In this document: positions 1-6,988 of the stretch, piece by piece | Position numbering within the stretch: position 1 is the stretch's first letter | Layout: the number at the start of each line of letters is the position of its first letter | DNA from: an uncultured Armatimonadota bacterium | GTDB taxonomy: Bacteria > Armatimonadota > UBA5829 > DTJY01 | Direction of reading: 5' to 3' | DNA length: 12,760 nt | Assembly: GCA_937875395.1 (NCBI GenBank) | Contig: CALNCU010000140.1 | Span: 1-12,760, forward strand | Notes under the pieces: model-generated | What the model was told of the DNA's origin: nothing | Database searches by the model: none | Seen by the model: the letters and a program-made list of their open reading frames with translations, nothing else | Made by a program: the position numbers and the translations under genes

Positions 1-1155
1 TTCAAGTTCTGCTCCTGTTCGCTTTATGCCTTCATGTCTTGGGCCTGCATAGCCATCATAATCCAGTATTCCCTGGCAGTATTGTTCTCCTCCGAACGGG
101 CATGTTCTCCAGCGGAAGTAGAGCACTTTTTCTGCTCCGCGGGCTATGGCCTGGTATGTCCAGCGGCGTATCTCTGCAGGGGTGGTTATTGGGTCCATTA
201 TGGTTATGCCGGTGGATGCCTCCTGTTGTTCCAGCACTATGTACTCTTTGCCTTTTATGCCTCTTAGGAAATCCAGCATGAAGGCGTTGTAGGCAGGGTC
301 ATCTTCCGGGCCTGGGTAGTTGTTTATTCCGGCGTAGTCTTGTTCTCGGAAGAAGTGGTACTGGTTAATAAGATCGTTTCTAGGCGAGTTGCCAGTGTTG
401 GTGGTGATGTATCTTCCAGGGCTATGGCGCCGGATTATCTCTGTCTGCAGGCGTATGTAGTCTACGTTTGAGTCAGAGAAGACCCGGGCGAAGTCTAAAA
501 GCAGGCTTGGGTTGTGGCGCCCCAGGGTCTTTTTGGGGATGGGTATTTCTTCCCATGCGGCGTATTCCTGGCTCCAGAAGACGGTTCCCCACAGGCGGTT
601 TATGGTATCCAGCGTGCCGTACTTTTTCTTGAGCCATTCTCTGAAGGCGTCTGCGCAGCAGTTGCAGTAGCATCTGCCAGTGCCGAGTTCGTTGTCTATT
701 TGCCACCCTTCTACGAAGGGGTGTGTGCCGTACCGCTCTGCCATGGCTTCTACTATTTTTGTTGTTTCATGCTTGAGGGCAGGGCTGTTTACGCACCGGT
801 GGCGGCGACTGCCGAAGGAGTAGCGGTAGCCGGTTTCGTCCACGGGGAGTATTTCCGGGTATTTGGCGCACATCCATGCGGGGGGCGCCGCCGTGGGCGT
901 GCCCAGGATGAATTTTATTCCGTGGTGCGACAGGCTTTCTATTGCGCTGTCCAGCCAGCCGAATTCAAAGCGGTTTTCTTCCGGCTGAAGGCGGCTCCAT
1001 GCGAACTCTGCAATACGGGCTACCTTGAGGTGCGCCTTGCTCATGAGTGAGGCATGCCGATCCCAGTCGCTCTCGTCCCAGTGCTCAGGGTAGTAGTCTA
1101 CTCCCAGGGTGATGGTTTTTGCCCCCACTTCGGGCGATATGTTGATTTCAGTCAC
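1..1155 (-). CDS. GH42 beta-galactosidase, N-terminal 385 residues (cut by left edge)
   Basis: Reads continuously on the minus strand from a GTG at 1155 to the window edge with no stop. GH42 enzymes release terminal beta-galactosyl residues by a retaining mechanism. The protein has the GH42 start (YYPEHW, residues 21-26), the acid/base glutamate in WQIDNE (E156), a likely nucleophile in VLEQ (E309), and the barrel motif YFRWR (346-350). Four cysteines (C121, C162, C164, C167) match the structural zinc site of many GH42 enzymes. Family length is about 650-700 residues, so the trimer-forming and C-terminal domains lie outside. No signal peptide is visible, suggesting a cytoplasmic enzyme acting on imported oligosaccharides. 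GTG is the only start near the N-terminus: an in-frame TGA lies at 1170-1168, and AGGGA sits 7 bases before GTG. Few codons end in T compared with neighbouring genes, which may mean separate ancestry. It follows the pseudopilin by 107 bp. Confidence 0.93.
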   Translation of the reverse strand, partial: MTEINISPEVGAKTITLGVDYYPEHWDESDWDRHASLMSKAHLKVARIAEFAWSRLQPEENRFEFGWLDSAIESLSHHGIKFILGTPTAAPPAWMCAKYPEILPVDETGYRYSFGSRRHRCVNSPALKHETTKIVEAMAERYGTHPFVEGWQIDNELGTGRCYCNCCADAFREWLKKKYGTLDTINRLWGTVFWSQEYAAWEEIPIPKKTLGRHNPSLLLDFARVFSDSNVDYIRLQTEIIRRHSPGRYITTNTGNSPRNDLINQYHFFREQDYAGINNYPGPEDDPAYNAFMLDFLRGIKGKEYIVLEQQEASTGITIMDPITTPAEIRRWTYQAIARGAEKVLYFRWRTCPFGGEQYCQGILDYDGYAGPRHEGIKRTGAELE

Positions 1156-1221
1156 TGCCTGTTCCCTTCAATACACAATTTATACCATTCAACAAGGCAT
1201 CTCATAAGCAACGCCATAGTA

Positions 1222-1240
1222 ACTTAACCGGCTCACCGGT
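1222..1240. promoter_or_regulatory. Short inverted repeat with doubled CCGG before the GH42 gene
   Basis: ACCGG-ctca-CCGGT (1227-1240) forms a 5-bp inverted repeat in the gap between the pseudopilin and the GH42 gene. The flanks resemble the two halves of the proposed LacI operator at 6146-6161: ACTTAACCGG on the left matches 8 of 10 bases, and CCGGTAA on the right matches exactly. Here, however, the halves each keep their own CCGG and are separated by ctca instead of sharing one centre. There is no T-run after it on either strand, so it is a poor terminator. A role as a variant operator is only inference. Confidence 0.25.
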
Positions 1241-1262
1241 AATTAAAAGCATATAATATACC

Positions 1263-1865
1263 CTATGGTTTCCACATGGATGAAGTGATGCTTTCAGCTT
1301 TAAACCATTTTACATGCCCATCAGCAAAGGCATAATTTGCCCCGCCGCTATGAAGGGTATTCTCATCAAGCGATGGATCTTTATCGAGACTCTGCTGCAC
1401 TGTAGCCCCATAGCTGCTGGTTGATTCCACCCACCTTGCATCTTTGAATATAAATGTATTGGAGGGATTCTGAAATTTAGCTAGAGGCAAGCCAGCAAGT
1501 GCCCAGCCTACAGCATCTGCATTAATTGCATAATTGTATGAATACGCATGCAGACCCATAGCGGTTGGGCAAGTCCAGATGTTCACTATTCTCGCAGGGT
1601 TACTTCCGGTGGTTTTAGCCATAAGATACGGCGTTATTTGAGCAACCCAGGACTTGTAACTAGGCATATGTTCATCGTAGTCCTGAGCATACATCATTGC
1701 TGCATTAGCGATCTGTTTTAAATTGTTGGTACAGGTGGATTGCCTGGCTTTCTCTCTTGCCTTTGCAAAGACCGGAAAGAGTATTGCTGCAAGTATAGCT
1801 ATAATGGCTATGACTACGAGCAACTCTATTAGCGTGAATCCTTTTTTGGAATATACAGCATTCAT
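1263..1865 (-). CDS. DUF1559-type pseudopilin (type II secretion/type IV pilin-like, H-X9-DG)
   Basis: The 200-residue protein starts with a class III signal: a short basic leader, then G9|FTLIE with the required glutamate at position 5 of the mature protein (E14), followed by a hydrophobic helix (about 11-31). A prepilin peptidase would cut after G9. The C-terminus has the H-X9-DG motif (H172, D182, G183) that defines DUF1559 proteins, which occur in many paralogues in Planctomycetota, Verrucomicrobiota relatives and Armatimonadota. The stretch after the helix (PVFAKAREKARQ, 31-42) is the variant I associate with Armatimonadota. The globular part has only two cysteines, C45 and C99. AGGAG lies 4 bases before the ATG. 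It sits 71 bp after the binding-protein gene in the same direction, so it may belong to the sugar operon. Such proteins are thought to form surface or periplasmic pseudopili, but their function is not settled. Confidence 0.92.
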   Translation of the reverse strand: MNAVYSKKGFTLIELLVVIAIIAILAAILFPVFAKAREKARQSTCTNNLKQIANAAMMYAQDYDEHMPSYKSWVAQITPYLMAKTTGSNPARIVNIWTCPTAMGLHAYSYNYAINADAVGWALAGLPLAKFQNPSNTFIFKDARWVESTSSYGATVQQSLDKDPSLDENTLHSGGANYAFADGHVKWFKAESITSSMWKP

Positions 1866-1936
1866 AATACTCCTCTACCTTTCTGCATTAACTATCCGCG
1901 GGCTATTCGCGATATAAATTGTCCGTGGTATTGTGA

Positions 1937-2764
1937 TTAATCCACCGTGCAGATCTTTTTTGCTATTTCTCCCTTCTTGTCCAATGCCTTGATTGTATAT
2001 GTGTGCCCGGCTTGCGCCTTAATATCTTTTGTGTATTCCACAGATTTTTCAGCTAAAGGGCCGCTGTCCAGAAGAATGTTGCCGGACTCATCCTCTACAG
2101 TAACCTGCTTTGGGTTTCCCTTTATACTGATAGATAGATTCACATCTGCTTCAGTCACGCGGATATCGTCCACCCACACTTCGCCCGTAGTGTAAGCAAG
2201 GCCTGCGGATATTTGTGCAGCTTTGCACCAGTCATCTGCATTTACCGGCTTGCTGATTACTTTAATCCATTTATCGCCTGTGCTGCCTGTACGCGCATAC
2301 GCCTGCAGGGACTTGCCCCAATCCGAAGAGTATAATCCCAGAGTTCCCCCGGCGCCGCACCAGGCGCCTCCAACGTTGGTAGTGCCGCCGCCGGCTTTTA
2401 CCCAGCAGCTTATTATGTAACGCTTCCCTGCATATCCGGGCGATGCAAAGACCTTTGGCGACTGGTATACTCCGGGCGTTTTTTTGCCGCCCTTACCGTT
2501 AAAACAAACATGAAGAGAGGCATCTCCCTGGTGTGCATCCCTGGAGAGTTCCACCTTCCAGCCCTCTTCCCCGGCCTTCTCCGGCTTCCCTAATACCTTC
2601 CAGTATTTCATGCCTTCTTCAAACCCGCCGTTCTTCACCAGGTTTTCCAGAGGCAGAGATGGTGTACTGCTCACCGTTATTTCCAGCGGAGCAGCCGATA
2701 TGTTTGAACCTGCTGCAATGCATAAGGCCAGTCCTGCTATCAGGCTATGCAAATACTTATTCAT
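1937..2764 (-). CDS. Secreted carbohydrate-binding-type beta-sandwich protein
   Basis: A 275-residue protein with a signal peptide (about 1-25, ending near ISAA). It has a galactose-binding-like/CBM4_9-type domain (about 41-205): it opens with LVKNGGFEEG (42-51), where such domains typically carry N-GFE, and closes with VWVDDIRVTE (196-205). A small Ig-like tail follows (about 208-275). Such modules bind glycans, but no catalytic residues are visible. Four central cysteines (C87, C120, C136, C180) could form disulfides in an exported protein. I chose the ATG at 2764 rather than the in-frame GTG at 2773. AAGGAGA touches the GTG directly but is 9 bases before the ATG. The gap to the stop of the upstream glycosidase-like gene is only 15 bp and contains this ribosome site, so the two are co-transcribed. 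It may capture the substrate of the neighbouring enzyme, an inference from context. Confidence 0.8.
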   Translation of the reverse strand: MNKYLHSLIAGLALCIAAGSNISAAPLEITVSSTPSLPLENLVKNGGFEEGMKYWKVLGKPEKAGEEGWKVELSRDAHQGDASLHVCFNGKGGKKTPGVYQSPKVFASPGYAGKRYIISCWVKAGGGTTNVGGAWCGAGGTLGLYSSDWGKSLQAYARTGSTGDKWIKVISKPVNADDWCKAAQISAGLAYTTGEVWVDDIRVTEADVNLSISIKGNPKQVTVEDESGNILLDSGPLAEKSVEYTKDIKAQAGHTYTIKALDKKGEIAKKICTVD

Positions 2765-2779
2765 CTTCCACACTCTCCT

Positions 2780-4978
2780 TTACAGTTTGTATATATGGAC
2801 ATCATAACCAGTGAAGCTGTCTGTAATGGATGCTTCCTTTGCATCCGCAAACCTTCCTTCAAAGAGCACCTCTACCTTTTGCGGCAGTTTTATACCTGCT
2901 GCGGAGATCTCTGCATTTACATCTTTTGTTGATGTGTTGCAGACTATTACGTAGGTATGCCCCTCATACTCTTTTGCCGCTATATCCAGGTCTTTGCAGC
3001 TTGATGTGAAGCCTGCTACATCTTTTCCTAGAAGATACGGCATGGACATGGCCTTTGTTTGATTATTAAGTTCTGCCATATATTGCCACAGTTCTTCACT
3101 AAGGCGCTTATTTCCGGTGGATTTTCGAGTGCTCTCTACCTGGTAGATAAAATATGCCAGCCCCTTGACGCCGTGATTTAAGGCAAGGAAGGTCATGCAC
3201 CGCTCCTCCTTTGGAGTCGGGCACCTGGACCAGCCTTCCCTGGGAGATCCGAACATCTGCAGAACCAGCCATGAGGTCTGACTGGGATTCTTGCCTATGA
3301 AATGCTTCAAAGTATCAGCATGAGAGACTACTCTTAGTATGGTATTATTTGCTCTGGCAATTGGATAAGGATCTGTTGAAATGATATCCGCTGCATCTTT
3401 ATTTGCACCCACAGCATTGCCCAGATTTAACCAGGCGGGCCTATACGGATCAAGTTCCTTGTATAATTTATAAACTTTCTGGTTGAGGTCCGTCCAACCG
3501 TCAGTTTCATCGTTTGAATGCCAGCATAAAACGGCCGGATGATTCCTGTATTTCTGAATGATATCTGCACCCAGCTTTATTCTATCTTCATCATCTAACT
3601 TCTCAGTTCGCCATGTGAAACCAATATACGGTATAACCATGAGATTATTTTGAATGGCGGCATCCAAAATCTCTCCAAGGGTAAGATTAGTCTCCCTGAC
3701 AAAATTTACTCTGCCCTCGTTTTTACTGAACTCACTGATTAGTTTTAATACCTTATCTCCGCATATGTCTTCTTTCAGAAATTGATACTCCGGTATAATT
3801 GTGTTAAACCCTTTGGCAGCAGCATCTCTAATATCCTTAACGCCAATCTCTTTTGCCGCCTGCCCCCAATCGCTCCCAAAGTACAGGATTATGGGCATAT
3901 ACGGCTTGCCGTTAAGGTAAAAAACCCCATCTTTGATCTCCGTTTTGCTGGCAGGTTTCGCCATGGGTTTAATCTTTTGGAACCATCGCGCATCTTCCCC
4001 TATAGTTTTATTGCCTTCCGTTAGAGATGCGGTGATTGTATAATCTCCTATCGGCAAGGGGGATATATTTATTGTCTTCCGATTGGTTAGGAGTATCTGT
4101 GAAACCGGACTTTCCAGGAGTTTCTTTCCCTGGCTATCTTTTACTGACAGTAGAATTTTTTTGCCGCCAAGTGAACCATCAAAACGTACCCGGATATCCG
4201 CAGCAAGCTCTTTTTCCGTGCTGTAGAAAGTCTTGTCAGTACTGAGCAATAAGGCCCCGGATATAACTTGCTCTCCCGGTTGCTGGGCAAGGTAGAACTG
4301 CTTTGCATCCACCTTCATACCGGTGATTATGCCAAATTTTGATGGATTATGGAAGCCTGTAATAGTAGGTGACCAGCAGCTGAATTCCTTTGCCTTGGGA
4401 TTTGCACGGCAGAGGTTTATTCCCCAATCAGATACAACGCCGGAAGTTGCCCATTTGATGTCTTTCCAGGGAACTGCTATTTCCACCTGCCACCGGTCTG
4501 CAAATGTCTTTACCGCTGTAGTCACACTATTTTGCCGGTCACCTAATTGCCAGGCAAAACGCACTTTTCCCTTTGGATTTATGCCTATGTGGGTGTAATT
4601 ATAGCCCTGACCCGGATCTATGAATACTTCTAAATCATCACCTGCAAACACTGTATCATCAATCTTCAACTCTGCAATATGTGAGTCGTAGCAGATAAAG
4701 GCAACATACAGATTTGTATTATCGTACGTCATGTATGCCTTTGTTTGCTCTGTTGCAGGCTTCTCGCCACTGAAGAGGTAGAAATTCCCAAATTTCGCAG
4801 CACCCGCCCAGGCAGGATCATTCAGTTCACCATCAATAACCGGAGCAACCGCAGTAGATCTTACTGCCATGGCAGGCACAGCCTGTGCACATAAGCCGGG
4901 AACCGTTATGCACAGTAAAACCGGTATGCATACAAAACACTTTTGGATAGTACTTACTACGCTGTGATACACTTGCAT
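2780..4978 (-). CDS. Secreted glycoside hydrolase-like protein: CBM9-like domain plus TIM barrel
   Basis: A 732-residue exported protein with a signal peptide (about 1-32, VLLCI core, LCAQA end). Residues about 38-225 form a CBM9-like domain: it opens with APVIDGELNDPAW (45-57), with DDLEVFIDP (114-122) as the usual central strand. A linker/beta domain (about 240-335) follows. The barrel (about 348-650) begins DGVFYLNGKPYMP (350-362), as in GH2/GH5-like clan GH-A proteins. W486-HSNDE-T492 after PAVL is the expected acid/base strand (E491). On the strand where clan members carry the nucleophile, the sequence is WLVLQMFG, with Q574 in the expected place. It may therefore be an unusual hydrolase or a non-catalytic binder. 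The C-terminus (about 655-732) looks like an all-beta domain. GGAGG lies 6 bases before the ATG. It is 25 bp after lacI and 15 bp before the binding-protein gene. The substrate cannot be read from the sequence. Confidence 0.85.
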   Translation of the reverse strand: MQVYHSVVSTIQKCFVCIPVLLCITVPGLCAQAVPAMAVRSTAVAPVIDGELNDPAWAGAAKFGNFYLFSGEKPATEQTKAYMTYDNTNLYVAFICYDSHIAELKIDDTVFAGDDLEVFIDPGQGYNYTHIGINPKGKVRFAWQLGDRQNSVTTAVKTFADRWQVEIAVPWKDIKWATSGVVSDWGINLCRANPKAKEFSCWSPTITGFHNPSKFGIITGMKVDAKQFYLAQQPGEQVISGALLLSTDKTFYSTEKELAADIRVRFDGSLGGKKILLSVKDSQGKKLLESPVSQILLTNRKTINISPLPIGDYTITASLTEGNKTIGEDARWFQKIKPMAKPASKTEIKDGVFYLNGKPYMPIILYFGSDWGQAAKEIGVKDIRDAAAKGFNTIIPEYQFLKEDICGDKVLKLISEFSKNEGRVNFVRETNLTLGEILDAAIQNNLMVIPYIGFTWRTEKLDDEDRIKLGADIIQKYRNHPAVLCWHSNDETDGWTDLNQKVYKLYKELDPYRPAWLNLGNAVGANKDAADIISTDPYPIARANNTILRVVSHADTLKHFIGKNPSQTSWLVLQMFGSPREGWSRCPTPKEERCMTFLALNHGVKGLAYFIYQVESTRKSTGNKRLSEELWQYMAELNNQTKAMSMPYLLGKDVAGFTSSCKDLDIAAKEYEGHTYVIVCNTSTKDVNAEISAAGIKLPQKVEVLFEGRFADAKEASITDSFTGYDVHIYKL

Positions 4979-5003
4979 TAAATACCTCCCTGTATTGTTT
5001 CAA

Positions 5004-6095
5004 TCACTTAATCCTTGGCGGGCATGTTGATGCACGCTTAATCAGTTCCACCGGCAGAGTTATGGTAATATCTTCCGTCTCCTCATTAGAGATGCGTTGC
5101 AGCAGCAATTCGGCAGATTGGCGGCCGATCTCCAGGAGCGGCATTCGAACGGTGGTTAGGATATTCTGGCTCTGCTCATTTAATGCCGGGTCTGTATCAT
5201 CAAGACCTACAATACTTATATCCTCAGGCACACGCTTCCCATGTTTAGATAACACATCAATAAGCACGCCGGCATATTCATCATACGGGGCCAGTATCGC
5301 CGTGATATCAGGATATGCATCAAGCATGCGCAACACGTTTTCTGCGCATGCTTGCAGATTATCTTTCTGTGAGCCACGATGCATATAATGCAGACCGGTA
5401 TCGGAATCAAGGCCCATCTCCTGATATGCCTGCCGATACCCAGACAGGCGCAAGGCGAAAGGATGAAACGGCGAAACACCACTGTCTGCAAAGTGCAGGA
5501 TATGCCTATGCCCAAGCGAAAGCAGGTGATGCGCCAATAGATACCCAGCCATGCGGTGGTCGGGCACAACGGCGGAACATCCATCATGCTGATAAATCAT
5601 GGATACAACCGGCCTTTTGCTAAAACCATATCGCTCGCACATCTCATCCAACAAATGCCTGCCAAATTCTGCATCGCATGTCAAGAATGCATCTATCTCA
5701 TCACGTCGAAAAGCACAAGGGAGATCCTCCACCTGAACATCCCGGCGAATATATCCAAGCACAAGCGCATAGTATTTAGGGGCAAGAACTTCCAGCACTC
5801 CACGGAAGAGCGTCTGGTCATAGTTCACCTCATAGAACCCCTCCCACAGAAGAAGTCCGATGGTATTGTTAAGCACAGGCTGGTTGCTTTTTTTTAGCGC
5901 CAAACGCCGTGCGGCGTGGTTTGCACCAGGATTGTAACCAAACTCCCGGGCGACGGCCTGAATATGATCAATAGTCTCTTGGCTGACCTGCTTTAAATCC
6001 CCTCTCAATGCAAGGGATACGGTCATCTTGGAAACTCCGCATCTTTCAGCAACTTCCTGCATTGTAATTGATGTTTTCACGTTCTTTGCTGCCAT
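5004..6095 (-). CDS. LacI-family transcriptional regulator
   Basis: A 363-residue repressor-type protein in the usual LacI length range. The N-terminal helix-turn-helix (about 10-31) reads ITMQEVAERCGVSKMTVSLAL, and the hinge (EFGYNPGANHAARRLA, 51-66) has the family pattern. The rest is the periplasmic-binding-protein-like effector domain. It has GLDD near its end and finishes ELIKRASTCPP, the normal family ending. I chose the ATG at 6095 because GGAGA precedes it by 9 bases. The in-frame ATG at 6125 would add 10 residues but has no ribosome site. It is the first gene of the sugar operon, 25 bp from the glycosidase-like gene. A strong promoter and a CG-centred palindrome lie directly upstream, so it probably represses itself and its operon until a sugar binds. 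The inducer is unknown. Confidence 0.95.
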   Translation of the reverse strand: MAAKNVKTSITMQEVAERCGVSKMTVSLALRGDLKQVSQETIDHIQAVAREFGYNPGANHAARRLALKKSNQPVLNNTIGLLLWEGFYEVNYDQTLFRGVLEVLAPKYYALVLGYIRRDVQVEDLPCAFRRDEIDAFLTCDAEFGRHLLDEMCERYGFSKRPVVSMIYQHDGCSAVVPDHRMAGYLLAHHLLSLGHRHILHFADSGVSPFHPFALRLSGYRQAYQEMGLDSDTGLHYMHRGSQKDNLQACAENVLRMLDAYPDITAILAPYDEYAGVLIDVLSKHGKRVPEDISIVGLDDTDPALNEQSQNILTTVRMPLLEIGRQSAELLLQRISNEETEDITITLPVELIKRASTCPPRIK

Positions 6096-6145
6096 TAAAT
6101 CATTTCTCCGCACCGGCAAAAGCATAAAACAGAAAGGCTATGCTC

Positions 6146-6161
6146 ACTTTTCCGGTAAAGT
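6146..6161. promoter_or_regulatory. Predicted LacI-family operator
   Basis: ACTTTTCCGGTAAAGT is a 16-bp palindrome centred on CG, with 7 of 8 base pairs complementary (only the sixth pair is mismatched). Palindromes of this length with a central CG are typical for LacI-family proteins. It lies just downstream of the -10 box of the lacI promoter, at the predicted transcription start and 50 bp before the chosen start codon. A bound repressor there would block initiation or escape. The match to this particular LacI protein is inferred from position. Confidence 0.7.
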
Positions 6162-6167
6162 TGATTT

Positions 6168-6196
6168 ATAATATCATTGAATCCAGACCCTGTCAA
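6168..6196 (-). promoter_or_regulatory. Sigma70-type promoter of the lacI operon
   Basis: On the minus strand, TTGACA (6196-6191) is a perfect -35 box, followed after exactly 17 bases by TATTAT (6173-6168), a one-mismatch -10 box. Transcription should begin near 6161, inside the palindromic operator, leaving a leader of about 65 bases before the lacI ATG. Confidence 0.8.
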
Positions 6197-6255
6197 GCAT
6201 ATTCTTTATATTTGTTACTGTTCAGGAAAAATGTCTCAAGCGGTAGAATGGAAGT

Positions 6256-6366
6256 ATGGAAACAATAACCTGGAACAAGAAACAGCAGAGGTGGGCAGAA
6301 GTGCTTGCCAAGGTGGCATCGGGCGGGATCATGCCGGGGATTTACTGTGGCAGATATGCAGAATGA
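6256..6366 (+). pseudogene. Possible N-terminal scrap of an ISNCY/integrase-type transposase
   Basis: A 36-codon reading frame starts METITWNKKQQRWAEVLAKV and stops at TGA 6364-6366. The first 23 residues resemble the opening of multi-HTH transposases of the ISNCY type (an I-T-M/W stretch, a charged helix, then V-x-x-G). After residue 23 the expected HTH is missing in every frame, although another frame (about 6370-6425) reads MAHLAKRNLPVN, faintly like the G-L-x-H-x-N-R-G linker of that family. If correct, this is a heavily deleted insertion sequence. The similarity is from memory and short, so the call is weak. Confidence 0.28.
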
Positions 6367-6469
6367 ATAGCCAGCATGGCTCATCTTGCAAAGAGAAACC
6401 TCCCAGTCAATTTATCGAAAGGTAACGCTTGCTCCACCACATTGTGTAAAACAAATATTCTCTATAGAG

Positions 6470-6504
6470 AAACCCCCGTTCGGGCCACCGGCGGGGTTTT
6501 CTTC
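6470..6504 (+). terminator. Rho-independent terminator-like hairpin
   Basis: AAAC-CCCCG pairs with CGGGGTTT (8 pairs with one bulged C). The loop contains a second small stem, CGG(6481-6483)/CCG(6488-6490), and TTTTCTTCGTTT follows on the plus strand. No intact plus-strand gene lies upstream, so it may be left from a decayed element, or it may insulate the downstream module from read-through. Confidence 0.55.
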
Positions 6505-6640
6505 GTTTCAGGCGTGGATTTTGTGCTTGGTGGCGGCTTTCACGGCGTTTCCCCCTGCCCTTCTTCTCTGGACTTGATTTTCATCTGAAGCATATACTTA
6601 AGCATAGTTTTTCTCTATTTGCCCCATTTTTCTCTGTTTT

Positions 6641-6668
6641 CTTTGGACTTGAGAAAATAAGTCCAAAG
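6641..6668. repeat. Perfect 10-bp inverted repeat
   Basis: CTTTGGACTT (6641-6650) and AAGTCCAAAG (6659-6668) are exact reverse complements around an 8-base loop. No T-run follows on either strand, so it is not a standard terminator. A related GGACTTGA also occurs near 6570. It could be the end of a decayed mobile element or a protein-binding site. Confidence 0.75.
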
Positions 6669-6762
6669 GAGGGTTTTGAGTTCAAAATTGGGTAGCTTGG
6701 TATTTGCTTTGCAGAATAACAGGTGGAGTAGCGAATGTTACTGATCTCTGTTGGCAGCCTAA

Positions 6763-6781
6763 TATGATCTACAGGATCATA
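6763..6781. repeat. 7-bp perfect inverted repeat, operator-like
   Basis: TATGATC (6763-6769) and GATCATA (6775-6781) flank the 5-base centre TACAG, about 47 bp upstream of the -35 box of the recombinase promoter. It could be a regulator or ParB-type binding site for the module, but nothing in the sequence proves this. Confidence 0.5.
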
Positions 6782-6827
6782 CTTTACGCTTTTCTCGACA
6801 TGAAGTCTATAGTTGTGCAAGTAAAAT

Positions 6828-6856
6828 TTGACTATTAAATTTATTCGTTATAAAAT
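6828..6856 (+). promoter_or_regulatory. Promoter of the recombinase-ParB module
   Basis: TTGACT (6828-6833) is followed after 17 bases by TAAAAT (6851-6856), a good sigma70-type promoter pointing to the recombinase. Transcription would begin near 6863, leaving a leader of about 190 bases that contains the 44-bp inverted-repeat site. Confidence 0.6.
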
Positions 6857-6944
6857 ACTTGAATGCTGTATTTGCAAAGTATGGAAGGGTTTTATGGCTA
6901 GCAAGGCAGGAATATCATGTATGACTCTGAACTATATTCCAACC

Positions 6945-6988
6945 ACTATTGCAAATAAATACCATTGCGCTATCTGCTTTGCAATAGT
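6945..6988. repeat. 11-bp inverted repeat: candidate recombinase attachment site or operator
   Basis: ACTATTGCAAA (6945-6955) and TTTGCAATAGT (6978-6988) are perfect reverse complements separated by 22 bases, spanning 44 bp in total. They end 65 bp before the recombinase start. Attachment sites of large serine recombinases are about 40-50 bp imperfect inverted repeats and often sit next to the recombinase gene, so size and place fit. The site is also inside the predicted leader, so it may instead be a binding site for one of the ParB-like proteins or an RNA hairpin. Confidence 0.6.

Noticed and set aside
514..1050. Plus-strand 178-residue open frame opposite the GH42 gene
   Set aside because: The opposite strand reads as a clear GH42 enzyme with both catalytic glutamates and the zinc-site cysteines; this frame is its antisense shadow with no recognisable content.
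6177..6425. Plus-strand 82-residue open frame
   Set aside because: It overlaps the lacI promoter, has no ribosome site and no protein-like pattern. The overlapping 36-codon frame is a better, though weak, candidate.
6581..6820. Minus-strand 79-residue open frame
   Set aside because: It crosses two inverted repeats in AT-rich non-coding DNA, with no ribosome site and no recognisable motif.
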